A stretch of 64,000 nt of DNA from NCBI GenBank assembly GCA_025084515.1, contig JAJAGP010000208.1, positions 186,001-250,000 of the forward strand, given 5' to 3'. Under the pieces are notes generated by a model. It made no database searches, had not been told where the DNA came from, and saw only the letters and a program-made list of their open reading frames with translations. This document shows positions 23,725-35,300 of the stretch, piece after piece (the stretch's first letter is position 1; every line of letters starts with the position of its first letter). The translations under genes and the position numbers were made by a program. The stretch is from Ancistrus triradiatus (lineage: Eukaryota > Chordata > Actinopteri > Siluriformes > Loricariidae).

Positions 23725-24010
23725 TAGAGGTGGGCGGATCGATCCAAATATCGATAATAGCGATACCAACGCTGGTATTGATATTGAGCAATACTCGTGT
23801 AAAAAGATCGACAATCAAGCTTTTTTTTCTCTCCCTCACGCTCTCTGTCTGTAAGAGCAGCGCTGGGTCACACAACACAGAGCAGCGCACCACCTCCTCG
23901 TTTGTTGTTGCACCGTCACGTGGCTCAGCGGCGCCAGCCAATCAGCCATGCAGGTAGCTCAGCCTGGCCCGCCCACTCAGCGCTCTCCTCCGTTACTTAT
24001 TGTTTTTATT
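23725..24010. mobile_element. Possible hAT-like element end with CpG-rich segment
   Basis: TAGAGGTGGGCGGATCGATC at 23725 and the following IUPAC-poor ATCGATA repeats resemble the subterminal region of fish hAT elements. Downstream, 23870-24000 is GC-rich and includes an E-box (CACGTG) and a CCAAT box (GCCAATCAG), as in a promoter. The opposite terminus was not found, so this is an end fragment or a misread promoter. Confidence 0.35.
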
Positions 24011-24450
24011 TTGTTCAAAGCCAGAAGTGCACTGAAGGGAAGAAATTCCTATTCCTTGTATTATTTTCTTGTATTGTTCGACTTGAAAAAATTCCTGTTT
24101 TTTTTATTGTTTTTCCTAAGAACAATTCTACTTTTGAAAAAAGAAACAAAGAAAGAAAGAACTAGAAAAGAAAGTCTAGTGAGGGGAGGGGAGATATTTT
24201 TTTTTTTTTGTCTTGTGGTTTCACCTTTCTTACTCCATTGCCATATCTTTTGTCTTGTGTGTGTATTTCTACACAATTGTTTGTGTAATTCATTTTTAAC
24301 CTGATAGATGGTTTTATAATGTGCTGCTGTCTGTTATATGATTGTAATTTGAATTTATTTTTAGAGAATGTATGGGTGTCATTGCTGGACTCCAGGTTTA
24401 GTAAAATGCCACTGCTTGTTACCTAGCAATCTGGATTTGTCTTCACGAAT
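24011..24450. other. T-rich spacer
   Basis: Low-complexity T/A-rich DNA with homopolymer runs (for example poly-T near 24195-24210). Open frames here are produced by the base composition. Confidence 0.45.
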
Positions 24451-24454
24451 AAGT

Positions 24455-24640
24455 GCAGGGATGATCGAGTGGCACAGGGGTGCAGTTCCCATGCCCACCA
24501 CCACAGGGATCTGGGCTCAAGTCTCGATGGTGCCACCCAGCCTGGTAAGGTGTTACATGAAGACACAGTGGGTTGTATCTAAGCCCTGAGATGGACTGGT
24601 GATGTCTGTGCCCTTTTTTCTCTGGGAATCTCTGTGTTTT
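24455..24640 (+). mobile_element. Diverged SINE-like fragment
   Basis: GGGATCTGGGCTCAAGTCTC resembles a B box, and GAGATGGACTGGTGATGTCTG resembles the body of the SINE at 3866. The match is weak and the ends are unclear. Confidence 0.4.
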
Positions 24641-24686
24641 CCTTGGACAGTTACCAGGAAAAATAGGTTAAAGTGTGAAAAAATAT

Positions 24687-24945
24687 ACAACCCCAAAACA
24701 GAAAAAATTGGGATGATAAATAAAATGCAAAAAAAATATATATGCAGTGTATTACATTTAATCTGACTTAATTTGACTTGCAGGCAGTATAAACCCAATA
24801 TATTTCAGGTTTTCCTCTGGTCAACTTAATTTCATTTGTTAATAAACATCCATTCCTGCATTTCAATAATAACCTGTTGGCATTACCTGTTTGAAATTAC
24901 CTAAATTGACCCCATTCCAACTTGTGTTGAAACCCCCCCAAAATA
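24687..24945 (+). mobile_element. Tc1/mariner-like terminal repeat fragments
   Basis: ACAACCCCAAAACAG at 24687 and the block TTCATTTGTTAATAAACATC near 24830 match the left end of the element at 35812-36560. Only terminal and subterminal sequence is present; there is no transposase. Confidence 0.7.
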
Positions 24946-25119
24946 AAAAATAAAAAAAGAAAGAAAACCCAAGTTGTAAGCGTACTTGTGAATAGCGGTG
25001 CTGTACGCTTAAGACATGGGTTTTCTTTATTGGTTTAATTTGGCTTTCTGTTGGTGAACCTGTTTATTTATTGTATTCATTTGTATTTTGGTTCACCATC
25101 ATCTGGAGCTAACTGCATT

Positions 25120-25882
25120 TGCTTCATATACTCTCTTTCTTTTGTTTTCACAGTTCATCAAAGTTTTAACATATCAAATAGCTGTATTTACATCAGAACT
25201 CGTAGCCATTGTCACTGCATTGCAATGGACTGAAAAGGTAAAACCAATAAGGAATGTTCATATGCTCAGATTACATATTACTATTAGAAAGAGTTAAACA
25301 CAGGTAAGACTTTATTTACGAGATACAACATCGTAGAATACAACAACTTGGAATTTCAGTCAACTCCTTATGGGCTCCAGCTCATGTAGGAGTAATAGGA
25401 AATGAAACCATGGACAAATTGGCATAAAGAGCAATGAGAAATGATACCATATAAATAGAACTTACATTAAGTAAGTATGAAGCCAAATCAATAATCAGAG
25501 TAATATTAAACAGACAGTGGCTGGAAGCATGGGATAAGGAAGAAAGAGGAATGCGTCCATACAAAATACAAAAGAATGTATTAGGGAAGAAAACCGTGAG
25601 CAGAAGAATAAAAGACACTGTGACTCCATATCAGGCACTCTAAACCATACACTATCGAAAATAAACAGACATCAACAATGGAAGTAACCAGTGTGAAGAA
25701 CAAGAGACAGCCAAACATGTTTTATGAAATTGTCACACATACACGCAAGATAGGAAAGAAGTGAGTCAAAAAGTTTAGAAAGATTATGGAAACATAACAC
25801 TGAAAGATTTATTCAACTACAAGACAGAAAGCCCCATTTGATTAATTTTCTTAGGGAGACTAATTTGATTTGTGTAATTTAA

Positions 25883-25938
<56 letters not shown>
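25120..25938 (+). mobile_element. I/Nimb-like LINE 3' end with RNase H remnant
   Basis: Plus-strand frames give 'IAVFTSELVAIVTALQW' (RNase H start) and 'GISVNSLWAPAHVGVIGNET' followed by 'MDKLA' (RNase H core, W-x-P-A-H-x-G-x-x-G-N-E). They continue with 'QETAKHVL' and 'LKDLFNYKTESPI', ending 'FLRETNLICVI' and a stop. The order RNase H, Cys/His tail, 'FLRxTxLI' end, then AT-rich tail is that of I-clade LINEs common in fish. Stops interrupt it. A (TA)n microsatellite at 25886-25938 follows the tail directly and probably grew from it. Confidence 0.72.
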
Positions 25939-25939
<1 letters not shown>

Positions 25940-25985
25940 TGCTCAAAAAAATAAAGGGAACACTTGGAGTTATATTGTGTTGTGT
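25938..25985. mobile_element. Tiny internally deleted Tc1-like derivative
   Basis: CTGCTCAAAAAAATAAAGGG joins directly to CACTTGGAGTTATATTGTGT. These two blocks are the left end and the right subterminal block of the 1.26-kb element at 41329-42589, so almost the whole interior is missing here. Confidence 0.65.
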
Positions 25986-25992
25986 TATGGAT

Positions 25993-26785
25993 GATCTAGA
26001 AGAAGATTGGGAGAATATCGTGTGGTCAGATGAAACCAAATAGAACTTTTTGTTAAAAATTAAATTCCACAAATCAAATGATACATGACCCCGTTCATTC
26101 TTCTTGGAATTTAATAGCCAAATTATATATATATATATAATTTGGCTATTAAATTCCACAAATCAAATGATACATGGCCCCGTTCATTCTTCCCTTAACA
26201 CGGATCAGTCGTCCTGTCCCCTTTGCAGAAAAACAGCCCCAAAGCATGATGTTTCCACCCCCATGCTTCACAGTAGGTATGGTGTTCTTGGGATGCAACT
26301 CAGCATTCTTCTTCCTCCAGTTGAGTTTTAACCAAAAAGTTCTATTTTGGTTTCATCTGACCACATGATATTCTCCCAATCCTCTTCTGGATCATCCATA
26401 TGATCACCGTTTTCATGATCATTTTGACCCCACGGGATGAGATATTGCGTGGGGCCCCAGATCAAGGGAGATTATCAGTGGTCTTGTATGTCTTACAATT
26501 GCTCCCACAGGTGATTTACTGCTTGCCTATTGTAGATTCACTCTTCCCAGCCTGGTGCAGGTCTACAATTTTCTTCCTGGTGTCCTTCGACAGCTCTTTG
26601 GTCTTGGCCATGGTTGAGTTTGGAGTCTGACTGTTTCCTGGATTTCTTTTTTCATTTTGTCTCTCATAGTTGAAGTGTACCTATGAAGAAAATTACAGAC
26701 CTCTCTCATCTTTCTAAGTAGGAAAACTATCACAATCAGTGCCACACAATCAGTGGCTGACTAAATACTATTGTTGCCCCACTGT
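25993..26785 (-). mobile_element. Rearranged Tc1-like element with inverted internal piece
   Basis: The segment 26166-26785 is a minus-strand copy of the family at 1133, with terminal repeat at 26740-26785 and transposase start near 26612 (antisense of ATGGCCAAGACC). The piece 25993-26046 is the same family's middle region in plus orientation ('RRLGEYRVVR'-like DNA, AGATTGGGAGAATATCGTGT). Between them lie two copies of AAATTCCACAAATCAAATGA, which is the antisense tail of the I/Nimb LINE, and the palindrome at 26105-26158. The structure indicates insertion followed by inverted duplication. Confidence 0.7.
26105..26158. repeat. Perfect 54-bp palindrome
   Basis: Arms of 27 bp (TGGAATTTAATAGCCAAATT and on into the TA-rich centre) are exact reverse complements with no spacer. 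The arm corresponds to the end of the I/Nimb-like LINE coding sequence and its tail, so the palindrome is two LINE tails facing each other. Confidence 0.95.
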
Positions 26786-26795
26786 GTGTGTGTGC

Positions 26796-26844
<49 letters not shown>

Positions 26845-26850
26845 CAAATA
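26783..26850. repeat. (TG)n(TA)n microsatellite
   Basis: TG repeats followed by TA repeats, directly abutting the terminal repeat of the Tc1-like element. Confidence 0.95.
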
Positions 26851-26943
26851 TACATTTTTGCTTTAGTAAATTCGGCAGAACAAAACGATAGCAATCTTAG
26901 ACTTACTAACGAATAATGATGATCGATGTGCGTGTGTGTGTAT

Positions 26944-26944
<1 letters not shown>

Positions 26945-27022
<78 letters not shown>
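26945..27022. repeat. (CA)n microsatellite
   Basis: About 38 CA units with one TACACA interruption at the right end. Confidence 0.97.
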
Positions 27023-27025
<3 letters not shown>

Positions 27026-27040
27026 ATAATCCAGTCCAGT

Positions 27041-27100
27041 TGATGGCGATAATGCACCAATGTGGTCAAAGTCGCCAAACAACCGAAAGATAGAAGAATA
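27041..27100 (+). promoter_or_regulatory. Conserved short repeat upstream of crotonase gene
   Basis: GATGGCGATAATGCACCAA, a spacer, then GTCGCCAAACAACCG and AGATAGAAGAATA. The order of blocks matches 44295-44358 upstream of POP1. It is about 465 bp upstream of the probable first exon. A promoter role is inferred from position only. Confidence 0.4.
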
Positions 27101-27564
27101 TAGCTACAAATGAGGGGAATAAATAAATAAAAACTACATTTGAACTACAGTTTTCTGGCTAAACGATAGAACGATCGCAAAAACGTAACTACGTTTTTAG
27201 CCAGCATAATTCGTTTTCCGTATTTGCTTGTGTTCCGTAGTGAAATATCATCAGTGTTTACTAAGTGTAAAGTTCAAGGTTAAAGGCTGTCGGTCACTAA
27301 ATATTCTGCTTTAAAGAATGGGTTCTGTGAAGTTTTATCGATCATCATTATTCGTTAGTAAGTCTAAGATAGATTGCTATCGTTTTGTTCTGCCGAATTT
27401 ACTAAAGCAAAAATATACAGGCTATTTTATATTTGCTGTTGTGCGTAATGGATTATAACAAATGTTTTTCTCATCCTATAGAACACTTTCTGAATGGCAG
27501 TACAGTTTTTACCGCCACCAGCCCTACTGCTCGATTTGAACGCTGGAGTTTTCACAGCGCTGGA

Positions 27565-27610
27565 ATGTTGTGGAACTCGGGCTGCACTTCCAACATGCGT
27601 CCTGCTCCAA
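27565..27610 (+). CDS. Probable first coding exon of crotonase-like gene
   Basis: ATG at 27565 opens 'MLWNSGCTSNMRPAP', ending at 27610 before GTAAAGTC, a good donor. Joined to the exon at 29304 it stays in frame ('MRPAP' then 'IQTVITEKRG'), placing a short basic leader before the crotonase domain, as expected if the protein is imported into mitochondria. The frame is also open further upstream from an ATG at 27433. The intron would be about 1.7 kb and hold the Tc1 relic at 28100. No transcript evidence is available from sequence alone. Confidence 0.45.
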
Positions 27611-28099
27611 GTAAAGTCAAAAACAAAAACAAACAAGCCTTTTTTTTTTTACTTATTCAGTACTTTATTTTGGATGTGGAATTGGCCCAAAATTCCTGAA
27701 AACAAGATATTTATGGAATCGTTTCGAAAATCGAGGGTAAATAGTCCCTGAACCCGCTCTACTCAGGGAATTTAAAATTAGGGCTAGGTTATGTTCAGAC
27801 AGGTTAGAAAAGTGAAAGATGCCATACAGACAAATGCCTCATTTGAACTTGATGAAGGCATTTCTCATGTGTCAGCAGCGATAATAATATTAGGTTATTT
27901 TAATATTTTTTGAGAAAAAGTAAAACGCTTGCTTACAGAAGTCTATGTAGCCTACAAGTAAGAGTTTTATTAAATACTATTTGCAGGTTTCTTAAAAGTA
28001 TTTTTTGTTTCTCAGCCTCCTTTCTCTGCTCAGTGAGAGCTGCAGTAGTAAAGTTTGTAGTCATTACATATTTGAATTTCTTTGTATATTGTTTTTTTT

Positions 28100-29130
28100 T
28101 AACTACATGACAATCTCAAAGCAGCTTTGCAAACATGTAGGTCCTTCTTTGATATAGATTTAAGTGAAAGTGAAAACTTTGTAGAAATCCCATTGGCAGC
28201 AAATACAATTTTGAGTCGTCTTGGGTAAATCCTTAGAAGTATTGCACATCTGGATTTGGGCTGGTTTTCCCATTCTGCCTGGCAAACCCTCTCAAAGTCT
28301 GTCAGACTGCATGGAAAGTTTCTGTATCCTGACAACTTCAGGTCTTTCCACAGATGTTTCTGAGACTTGACCTGAACCCACTCCTGCTTTGTCATGTCTA
28401 TATGCTTTGGGTCATTCATCCTAAAAGGTGAACTATTGCCCAAGTCTGAGACTAAGATTGCATGCACTTTGAAGAAAGTTTCTTCAGGGACTTCTCTGTA
28501 TTGGGTATATTCATCCTTCCCTCCATTCTGACCTGTCTGCCTGACCCTGCTGCTATGGAGATTGCTCCAGGGATGTTGTTAGCCATGCGATGACCAATGT
28601 CTAGACTTTTGCCCAAAGGTTTTTTTGTAGCATCAGACCAGAAAAGCATTTTCCTCCTGCTCTGTTATTTCCCTTTAATTGCCATTTGGCAGACTCCAAG
28701 CAGGGTGTCGTATGATCTTTACTTTGACTTTACGTATGACTTTTTGTCTATCCTTTGCATCCTCTAAGCTCTGGTTGATGGAGTGCTGTTGAGATGATCG
28801 TCTTCCTGGCAAGTTTTCTCAATCTCTGCAGAAAGCTCTTGAATATATCTTAGAGTTATGGTCGGGTTCTTCTTCACTTCCTCGACCAAGGCCCTTCTTT
28901 GTTACTCAGTTTTAACTCTGAGTAACCAAGAGTCTTAATGGTGCAAACTTTTTTCATTTCACAGTTATCGAGGCCACTGTGCTCCTGTTTTATCCACATA
29001 CCTAAGTCTGTGCCTAGTATTGCTTTTTGAGCATTTATTGCACTTGGAATTGTTGTTTACTTTAATGGAGTTATGAAGTTAAGCTAGACCTCTGCAGTGG
29101 TTGTGCACTCTCAATGCAGCAAGGAGACGG
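28100..29130 (-). mobile_element. Tc1-like transposon relic in crotonase intron 1
   Basis: Antisense of a Tc1-type transposase: 'LFWSDATKKPLGKSLD' at about 28640-28600 corresponds to the first catalytic block (W-S-D-E in active copies, here D-A). The block 'MAVKEN'-like strings and the regulatory phrases of the same family as 1-230 are also present. Several stops and deletions show it is old. Confidence 0.65.
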
Positions 29131-29303
29131 TAAGATACACCTGTAGGCTGCCTTTTTTCTTGTCTCATTTGGTTTTAAGTCCTAATGATCATAATGTTAT
29201 TTTTCTTTAAATTCACAAACATAAGTAGAAAATGTTTTGAGAGACACTGATTGCATTTTGGATACTGATTTTTGATAGCCAGTTCTACTCTTTATTCTTT
29301 CAG

Positions 29304-32300
29304 TTCAAACAGTGATTACTGAGAAACGAGGTCCAGTGCTTACTGTGGGGATTAACAGGCCAGAGGCGCGTAATGCAGTGAACCAGGAGACGGCTCACCG
29401 GTTATTTGAAGAGCTTACAGCTTTTGACCAGGACAGCTCTCTCAGTATAGCGGTGCTGTATGGAACAGGTCAGTGACAGTCTGCGAGGTACCAGTTTAGT
29501 TGTTCTTAAATTGTAAAATCACATATGTACTGCACTCTGTATCTGTGTGTGTATGTGTGAGTGCTACGTGTGCATACACACAGAGGTGCTTGAAAGTTTT
29601 TGAACACGTTAGAAATTTCTGTTTCTGGCTAAAACAGCATTCAGATTTTTATGCAGGTCCTCATTTATTTATTACATATATGTGAGTGGCACTATGTATG
29701 TACAGTAGTGTGTGTGAACCTTTGCTATCAGTATCTGTTTTGAGCCCCTTATGCAGCAATAATTACAAGTATTCATCTGTCATGAGCATTGACTTATAGC
29801 TCTTTCCTCCGTACAGAACAGCTTCAGTTGAAGTATGTTGTTAGGTTTTCTTGCATGAAAGTGATTCCACAACATTTCTGTTGGATTCAGGTCAGGCCTT
29901 TCACTTGGCCATTCCCAAGCACTGCTTTTGGAGTTTCAACTGAGTTACAGTAGTCTTAATATTTCTTAGTTTATACACATTGGTCTGACTGTGTATTTTT
30001 GGAGTCCAAACTCATAGAGTATGAGCATCAACAATTCTTTGGGAGGCCCATGATATGATTCCACAGAGGTATTTTGAAGATCAGTCTCTGTTAGAGCCCT
30101 GTTCTCTAAATACAACAGTGCCTGATTGCCATCTCATTGATTAAGAACTATGACTCAAATCAACTGCTAATCCGACAGGTTCACATGCTTTTAGAGTAGT
30201 GCCACTCACAGATATGTAAGTTTGCATCATTTTCTTCAATAAGTAAATGACCAAGTATACAATTTTTTGTATGACAGTTTTGCCTCAATTATTTAATTGG
30301 GTTCTCTCTATCTGCTTTTAGGACTTCAGGGAAATAGGAAATTAAAATCTGGTGATGGTGTAGGTTTAAATTGGTTTAAATTTTTGCAAAGACACAGAAC
30401 ATTCTAAAGGGTTCACAAAATTTCAAGATTAAAAGTTCAAGATTTTTTACAGCTGTATTTACACTTTGTAACCATAAAAGTTAAATTGAAGATTAAAAAA
30501 AATCTGACCAGTAATTTAAATGTAATTGTTAAAATTCCTGGTTTGGATAAGTGAGCATCATCTTTAGAGTAATACCTTAGGATCACACACTAGGGTAATT
30601 TGGCCCCACTTAATATGGCCACACTTCAGTTAGACCCCATCTGTAGTGGTTTTGATTATTTTAGAAAAAACTGGCTGTTCCTTGAGGAGCCACTACTAGT
30701 AGAGAATGGTAATGCAAAGCATTCAGCCTGGTTGGAAAGGTGTTTTCAATGGGCTCAGGAATAAAAGTGTGGAAATGTATGTATTAGGAGAAAGATACCA
30801 AACAATATCAAAGGTGTATTTGATACAAAAAGGAGTATTCTTAATCAGCACTGTTCATGTTTTCCATACAAAAGGCTGACAAGCATGAGCATAGCTTTTC
30901 TTTAGTTCTTGAACTTGTAAACCTGACTGTGCATTTACTATTTTAGCAAATCTGTGTTCTGTTTTAGGAGGAAATTTTTGTGCTGGTTATGATCTTAAAG
31001 AGCTTTCCCAAAATGCTGCTTCTCTCATGCTGGAGCGTAATGTTACAAAAGGTCCTGCTCCAATGGTAAGACAAAGAACTTTAGTTTGTTGCCATTCAGA
31101 TGAATCATAAACTCAGCTGATGCATTTCCAAATATTGGCATGGTTCATTACATTATGAGCACTTGTTATTGTGCATCCATAATGTTGTTCTTGGTTCTCT
31201 CACTCATGCATCAGGTCACTGAACATGATTTTTTTTTTGTTTATTTTGTTTTGTTTGTTTTGTTTATTTGTTTTAATGCATTATTTGAGACTTCTTTTAC
31301 CCCAGTGTTTGTAGACAATTTCACACCAAACCATGATGGATTACAATAAAAAGTGTGAGATATTCACAGTTGTTTGCCAAGTAAATTCACAAACTTCTAA
31401 TGTTAAACTAACCCAGATATGATTAGGTATGTCATGTATAAATGACTGTGTACTTTTTAGAGCTGGACAGAGATATACATGAAGTATAACCTTCAAATGA
31501 GTGTCTAAAATAGACATTTTTGCTGTTCATTGAAAGGGTCCGTCTCGTCTAAGGTTGTCCAAGCCACTGATAGCGGCTGTGACTGGCTATGCTGTAGCTG
31601 GGGGGATGGAACTGGCCCTACTAGCTGATCTCAGAGTGGTGGAAGAAACTGCTATTATGGGCGTTTTCTGTCGCAGATTTGGTAAGGTCATAATACCTAT
31701 ATATATATATACAGTGGGGCAAAAAAGTATTTAGTCAGCCACTGATTATACAAGTTATCCTACTTAGAAAGATGAGAGAGGTCTGTAATTTTCATCATAG
31801 GTACACTTCAACTGTGAGAGACAAAATGAGAGAAAATCCAGGAAATCACAATGTAGAACTTTTAAAGAATCTATCCTCTTTTCTGTGTACTCCAAAATAA
31901 CAAGCAAAGACGAGTGTTTTACAAATGTCTCACTGAATAGAAATTCAATGTAATACTGGACTGTTTCATCTTCTAGAGTGAATTAGAAATACATGACAAT
32001 GGTACATAAGTACAGTAATTGAGTAAATGTACTTCATTGTTCTGCATCAATGCGTTTGGCCCATATTATATCCTAATATCTCAATTCTGCGTACTGTGTC
32101 CTGGTGTATTTTAAATGTGTATTTTTTTTCTTGGGGTTTTTTTCCAAGCGGCCAAGACTATTGTTGTCTCTCATACTTAGGTGTGCCGCTGATTGATGGT
32201 GGTACTGTACGACTTCCGCAGCTGATTGGTTTGGCCCGAGCACTGGATCTTATTCTGACTGGTAGACCTGTAGGAGCCCAGGAGGCACTGTCATTTGGAC

Positions 32301-35300
32301 TAGCAAATAGAGTAGTGCCTGAAGGACAAGGTATACACACATACAAGATCAGAATCATTTATATACACTGTGTGTATTAGGATTTTGTTTCTTGGTGTTT
32401 GGTCACAGCACAATACATTTCTCTCTCGCTCGCTCTCTCTCTCACACTCACACTCACACGCACACACTCACACGCACACACTCACACTCACACGCGCACA
32501 CACACACACACGTATCATGTATCATCTAAGCCGCCCAAGGAGGTTGAGTATCTTTTTGAGTCTTGGTCTTTGGTCCTCCACAGGGTTTTTCTTTATAATG
32601 TTTAGGGAGTTTTTTCTGGCCACTGTCACCCTAGGCTTGATCAGTTTGAGATTGGTCTTAGTTAATAGAAGATAATCTTAAACTGTAAACGCTGCTTTGA
32701 AACATTGCTCCATTGTAAAAAGCGCTAAAAAATAAATAAACCTGACTTTGACCTTTGTCACAGTGTGCTTGTGTAACACGCACGCACAAATTAGAAATGC
32801 AAAGCTAAGTTGCTAAGATACCATGTAGCACCTAATGTACAGATATATAAATATTTTGCAAATACCAGTTTTCGTAGCAAATGGAAAACGTAAGTTCAAA
32901 ATTACATTACAGTTGAAGTAAAAAATAGCAGTTGAATGCAGTTGAAAAAAAGGAATATGCAAATATCTTGTGCAGAGAAAACCAAGGTATATAATTTAGA
33001 TGTGAAACATTTAGTGCAAGATTGCTTGTTACTGGTGGGACTGGTTACTTTCAATGGGGCTGTGGGTGGCCTAGTGGTTACAGCACTGGAATAGGGACCG
33101 AAAGGGCAGGGTTTAAATCCCACCTCTGCCATGCTGCCACTGATAGGTTCTTGAGCAGGGTTCTTGAGATGGGTTCTTGAGCACAACCCAAAATTGTTTG
33201 GATTGTAAGACTGTACCAGATGTGGATAAGAGCATCTGCTAAATCACTTAAATGTACATGTACATTTATGTATGGTAATGTTAGGGTAGCTCTGTGGTGA
33301 TTGCTCAAAAAAATCTTTCTTTTAGATTTCTAAAAAAAAGTTAGAAATCTAAAAAGTTAGAAAAAACTACAAAACTAGTTAGAAAAAAAAGCCTAGATAA
33401 GAATATAAATAGCCTATTTGTGTTATCAGGGCATGGAATTGCTTTCCTGAGTGTATATTTTTGAAAGGACAGTTAGCAGGGTGGGACTGATGTTTGCTGC
33501 TTGCCGCTTTGTCCTAATGATTTATAGGTGTTCAAGTGTTGGCAGACTGTAGCCGATGATATTCTCAGCAACCCTGATGGTGTGTGGAAGCTTCTTTTTC
33601 CTGGAGGAGGCTGCACCAAACCAGATAGTGATAGTGTTTGTAAAGATGCTTTGTATAATGGCAAAATAGAATTGCAACAGTATAGCCTAATAGCGAAATT
33701 TGCAAGAATTAAACAAATAGATTAAGGTAACTTACAGTGGTTTTGTGAACCCTTTAGATTTTCTATATTTCTGCATAAATATGACCTAAAAAACATCATC
33801 AGATTTTCACACAAGTCCTAAAAGTAGATAAAACGGAGCCAGTTAAACAAATGAGACAAAATATTATACTTGGTCTTTATTTATTGAGGGAAAATGATCC
33901 AATATTCCATATTAGTGAGTGGCAAAAGTATGTGACCCTTTGCTTTCAGTATCTGGTGTGGGACCCCCCTGTGCAACAATAACTGCAGCTAAACGTTTCC
34001 TGTAGCTGTTGATCAGTCCTGCCACACCGGCATTGGAGGAATTTTAGCCCATTCCTCCATACAGAACAAGCTTCAGCTCTGGGATGTTGGAAGGTTTCTT
34101 CACATTAGCTGCTCGCTTCAGGTCCTTCCACAAACATTTCTATTGGATTAAGGTCAGGACTTTGACTGGCCATTCCAAAACATGAACTTTATTCTTCTTT
34201 AACCATTCTTTGGTGGAACGCTTGTGTGCTTAGGGTCGTTGTCTTGCTACATGACCGACCTTCTCTTGAGATTCAGTTCATAGACAGATTTGTCCTGACA
34301 TTTTCCTTTAGAATTCTCTGATATTCATTCAGAATTCATTGTTCCATCCAATGATGGCAAGCCGTCCTGGCCCAGATGCAGCAAAACAGGTCCCAAAACC
34401 ATGATACTACCACACCAATGTTTCACAGTTGTTTTCCTTTCTCCAAACTTTAATGCTTTTTCTTTTAAACCAAAAAGTTCTATTTTGGTCTCATACATCC
34501 ACAAAACAGTTTTTCCAATAAACCTTCTGGCTCGTCCACATGTTCTTTAGCAAAATGCAGACGAGCAGCAATGTTCTTTTGGAGAGCAGTGGCTTTCTCA
34601 TTGCAACCTTGGCCATGCACACCATCATTATTCAGTGTTCTTCTGATGAGGAGAGGCCTTTCAGTTGCTTAGAAGTTACCCTGGGGTTCTTTGTGACCTG
34701 GCCAACTATTACACAAATTGCTCTTGGAGTGATCTTTGTTGGTTGACCACTCCTGGGGAGGGGGTAACAATGGTCTGAATTTCCTCCATTTGTGCACCAT
34801 CTGTCTGACTGTGGATTGGTGGAGTCCAAACTCTCTTTAGAGATGGTTTGTGACCTTTTCCAGCCTGATGAGGAGCATCAACAAACTCTTTTTCTGAAGT
34901 CCTCAGAGAAATCTCCTTTGTCCGTGCCATGATACACTTCCACAACCATGTTGTGAAGAGCAGACTTTGATAGATCCCTGTTCTTTAAATAAAACAGGGT
35001 GGCCCACTCACACCTGATTGTCATCCCATTGATTGAAAACACCTGACTCTAATTTCCTCTTCAAATTATCTGCTAATCCTAGAGGTTCACATACTTTTGC
35101 CACTCACTAAAATGTAATATTGGATCATTTTCCTCAATAAATAACTGACCAAGTGAAATATATCTCATTTGTTTAACTGAAAGAAAACCATCTTTATCTA
35201 CTTTTAGGACTTGTGTGAAAATCTGATGATGTTTTAGGTCATATTTATGCAGAAAAATAGAAAATTCTAAAGGGTTCACAAATTTTTAAGCACCATTGTA

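Larger units (their letters stand above)
26851..27418. repeat. Long inverted repeat (foldback) enclosing a CA microsatellite
   Basis: The arm 26851-26927 and the arm 27337-27418 are near-perfect reverse complements over about 77 bp. The right arm has a 4-base insertion (AAGATAGATTGCT against AAGATTGCT). Between them lie (CA)n at 26945-27022 and a short conserved repeat at 27041. A second small palindrome (AAAACGTAACTACGTTTT) is near 27180. It could be a foldback or MITE-type element. Confidence 0.85.

Noticed and set aside
25886..27022. Possible CRISPR-like or satellite array
   Set aside because: The repeats are simple dinucleotide microsatellites without spacers.
26736..27078. Frames of alternating Cys-Val residues
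   Set aside because: They are translations of the CA/TG microsatellite.
27494..27751. 85-codon frame starting 'MAVQFLPPP' as the crotonase start
   Set aside because: It is in the wrong phase for joining to the exon at 29304; the frame through 27565-27610 joins correctly.
32027..32380. 117-codon frame taken as a whole protein
   Set aside because: Only 32181-32330 is exon; the rest is intron read-through on both sides.
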